Assembly: GCA_013002465.1 (NCBI GenBank)
Contig: JABDJO010000129.1
Location: 1 to 63,287, forward strand
Direction of reading: 5' to 3'
Source of the DNA: Silicimonas sp.
Lineage (GTDB): Bacteria; Pseudomonadota; Alphaproteobacteria; Rhodobacterales; Rhodobacteraceae
Length of the DNA stretch: 63,287 nucleotides
Part shown: in pieces, positions 62,598 to 63,287 of the stretch
Numbering within the stretch: position 1 is the stretch's first letter
How the letters are laid out: each line of letters starts with the position of its first letter
Made by a program: the position numbers and the translations under genes
The notes under the pieces: model-generated
The model's database searches: none
Told to the model about the DNA's origin: nothing
What the model saw: only the letters and a program-made list of their open reading frames with translations

Positions 62598-63287
62598 TCA
62601 GCGGGTTCCGGCAAACCTTGCTTGCCAGTCCTCGCGCTGATCGTCGGTAATTTTCTGAAACAACACATCGGGCACCGAAAATTCGTGCCCCTCGGGCAGT
62701 GCCGCAAGGGCCTCTTTCATGTCGGACGGCCAGTCGGTGTCCAGCGTGTTCATCGCCGACAGCATGCGGGCGGCGGCATCGGGGATGAAGGGTGCCGAGA
62801 TCACCGCGTAAACCCGGATCAGGTTCAGTGCCAGGCGCACGATGACTGCCGCCCGGTCCGGATCTTCCTTGAAGACGGTCCAGGGAGCGGTGGATTGCAG
62901 GTATTCATTGCCGGCGACCCACAACGCCCGAAGCTCGTTCGAGGCCTTTCGGATTTCGATCGCCTCCATCTGCGCCTCATAGGCGGCAAGCCCCTTGGCA
63001 AGCCGCGCGATCAGGGCATCTTCCTCGGGGCCGTAATCACCACCCACCGGCACCGTTTCGCCGAACTTCGAGCGGCAGAACTTGGTGACCCGGCTGACGA
63101 AGTTGCCCAGAACATCGGCCAGATCCTTGTTCACACTGGCCTGGAAGTTGTCCCAGGTGAATTCGCTGTCCGAGTTTTCGGGCGCGTGCGACAACAGCCA
63201 CCAGCGCCAGTAATCGGCAGGCAGGATGTCAAGCGCCTGGTCCATGAAGACGCCGCGTCCCTGGGACGTGCTGAACTGTCCACCGTC
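62598..63287 (-). CDS. metG: Methionyl-tRNA synthetase, C-terminal part (cut by window edge)
   Basis: 229 residues to the stop; the family is about 570. The visible part begins just before the KMSKS-equivalent loop, here [12 protein letters not shown], followed by the anticodon-binding helical domain ([36 protein letters not shown], quoted in part). The first Lys of KFSTS is Gln here. The catalytic domain with HIGH lies outside the window. 195 nt separate it from the oxidoreductase operon. Confidence 0.93.
   Translation of the reverse strand, partial: DGGQFSTSQGRGVFMDQALDILPADYWRWWLLSHAPENSDSEFTWDNFQASVNKDLADVLGNFVSRVTKFCRSKFGETVPVGGDYGPEEDALIARLAKGLAAYEAQMEAIEIRKASNELRALWVAGNEYLQSTAPWTVFKEDPDRAAVIVRLALNLIRVYAVISAPFIPDAAARMLSAMNTLDTDWPSDMKEALAALPEGHEFSVPDVLFQKITDDQREDWQARFAGTR

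Noticed and set aside
1-63287. CRISPR arrays, tRNA genes, prophage or transposase genes
   Set aside because: No regularly spaced repeats, no tRNA-like T-arm with CCA end, and no integrase, capsid or transposase motifs were seen in any frame.

Overview
The window is a dense (about one gene per 0.9 kb), GC-rich alphaproteobacterial chromosome segment, almost certainly from the Rhodobacterales (Roseobacter/Paracoccaceae group). Indicators are a VPLPA-type C-terminal sorting protein, a surE-pcm-nlpD operon without rpoS, a ZapA gene paired with a coiled-coil partner, the IalB-family protein, the short dispersed repeats with a 'CCTCCGGCGGG' or 'CCCCCGGAGTATT' core, and the style of housekeeping proteins such as UvrD, GatCA, PolA and EF-P. 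No rRNA, tRNA, CRISPR array, prophage or insertion sequence was seen. The only structural RNA gene recognised is RNase P RNA. Two genes are cut by the window ends: an FMN-dependent alpha-hydroxy-acid dehydrogenase on the left and metG on the right.

Layout. 1-11 kb: FMN dehydrogenase, UvrD helicase with an unusual low-GC in-frame insertion, VPLPA-CTERM protein, EF-P, PlsB-like acyltransferase, surE-pcm-nlpD, an SDR and a lytic transglycosylase. 11-16.7 kb: RlmE, then a tightly overlapping Kdo operon (kdsB-kdsA-kdsD-waaA) for the lipopolysaccharide core, then a fructokinase-like sugar kinase. 16.8-22.9 kb: a seven-gene minus-strand operon (two-TM peptide, XpaC-like, TelA-like, DUF2927-like lipoprotein, SPFH-GYF protein, small lipoprotein, double zinc-ribbon membrane protein) that looks like an uncharacterised envelope-stress or toxic-anion module. 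23-31 kb: RsuA-family pseudouridine synthase, tadA, MBL hydrolase, ceramidase-like membrane hydrolase, VOC protein, gatCA, excalibur lipoprotein, Amidase_2, rnpB, LysE exporter, rpmG. 31-38.6 kb: GNAT, ECF sigma factor with DGPF partner, MAPEG, UspA, transketolase, coiled coil-zapA, orphan ABC permease. 38.6-49.7 kb: Grx4/BolA pair, kynA-kynU, CAT-like acetyltransferase-purL, ACT protein, polA, HerA-like ATPase. 50-57.9 kb: IalB protein, ImuA-like protein, aldo/keto reductase, a lipoprotein-lipocalin-dehydrogenase operon, an XRE regulator divergent from a fatty-acid desaturase, NUDIX/DUF983, a DUF6356-like peptide divergent from an apparently leaderless Lrp-type regulator. 57.9-62.5 kb: a four-gene 2-oxoacid oxidoreductase operon (gamma, alpha, beta, plus an FAD/Fe-S NAD(P)-linking subunit) preceded by a CRP/FNR-type box at class II spacing.

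The strongest candidates for undescribed biology are (i) the SPFH-GYF/TelA/XpaC/DUF2927 operon, (ii) the 2-oxoacid oxidoreductase with built-in NAD(P) module and predicted FNR-type control, (iii) the roughly 80-residue AT-richer insertion in UvrD, (iv) a MITE-like 139-bp inverted-repeat element, and (v) gene-free DNA carrying two intrinsic terminators and a promoter-like sequence, suggesting small RNAs. All function calls rest on reading motifs by eye. No database search was run.
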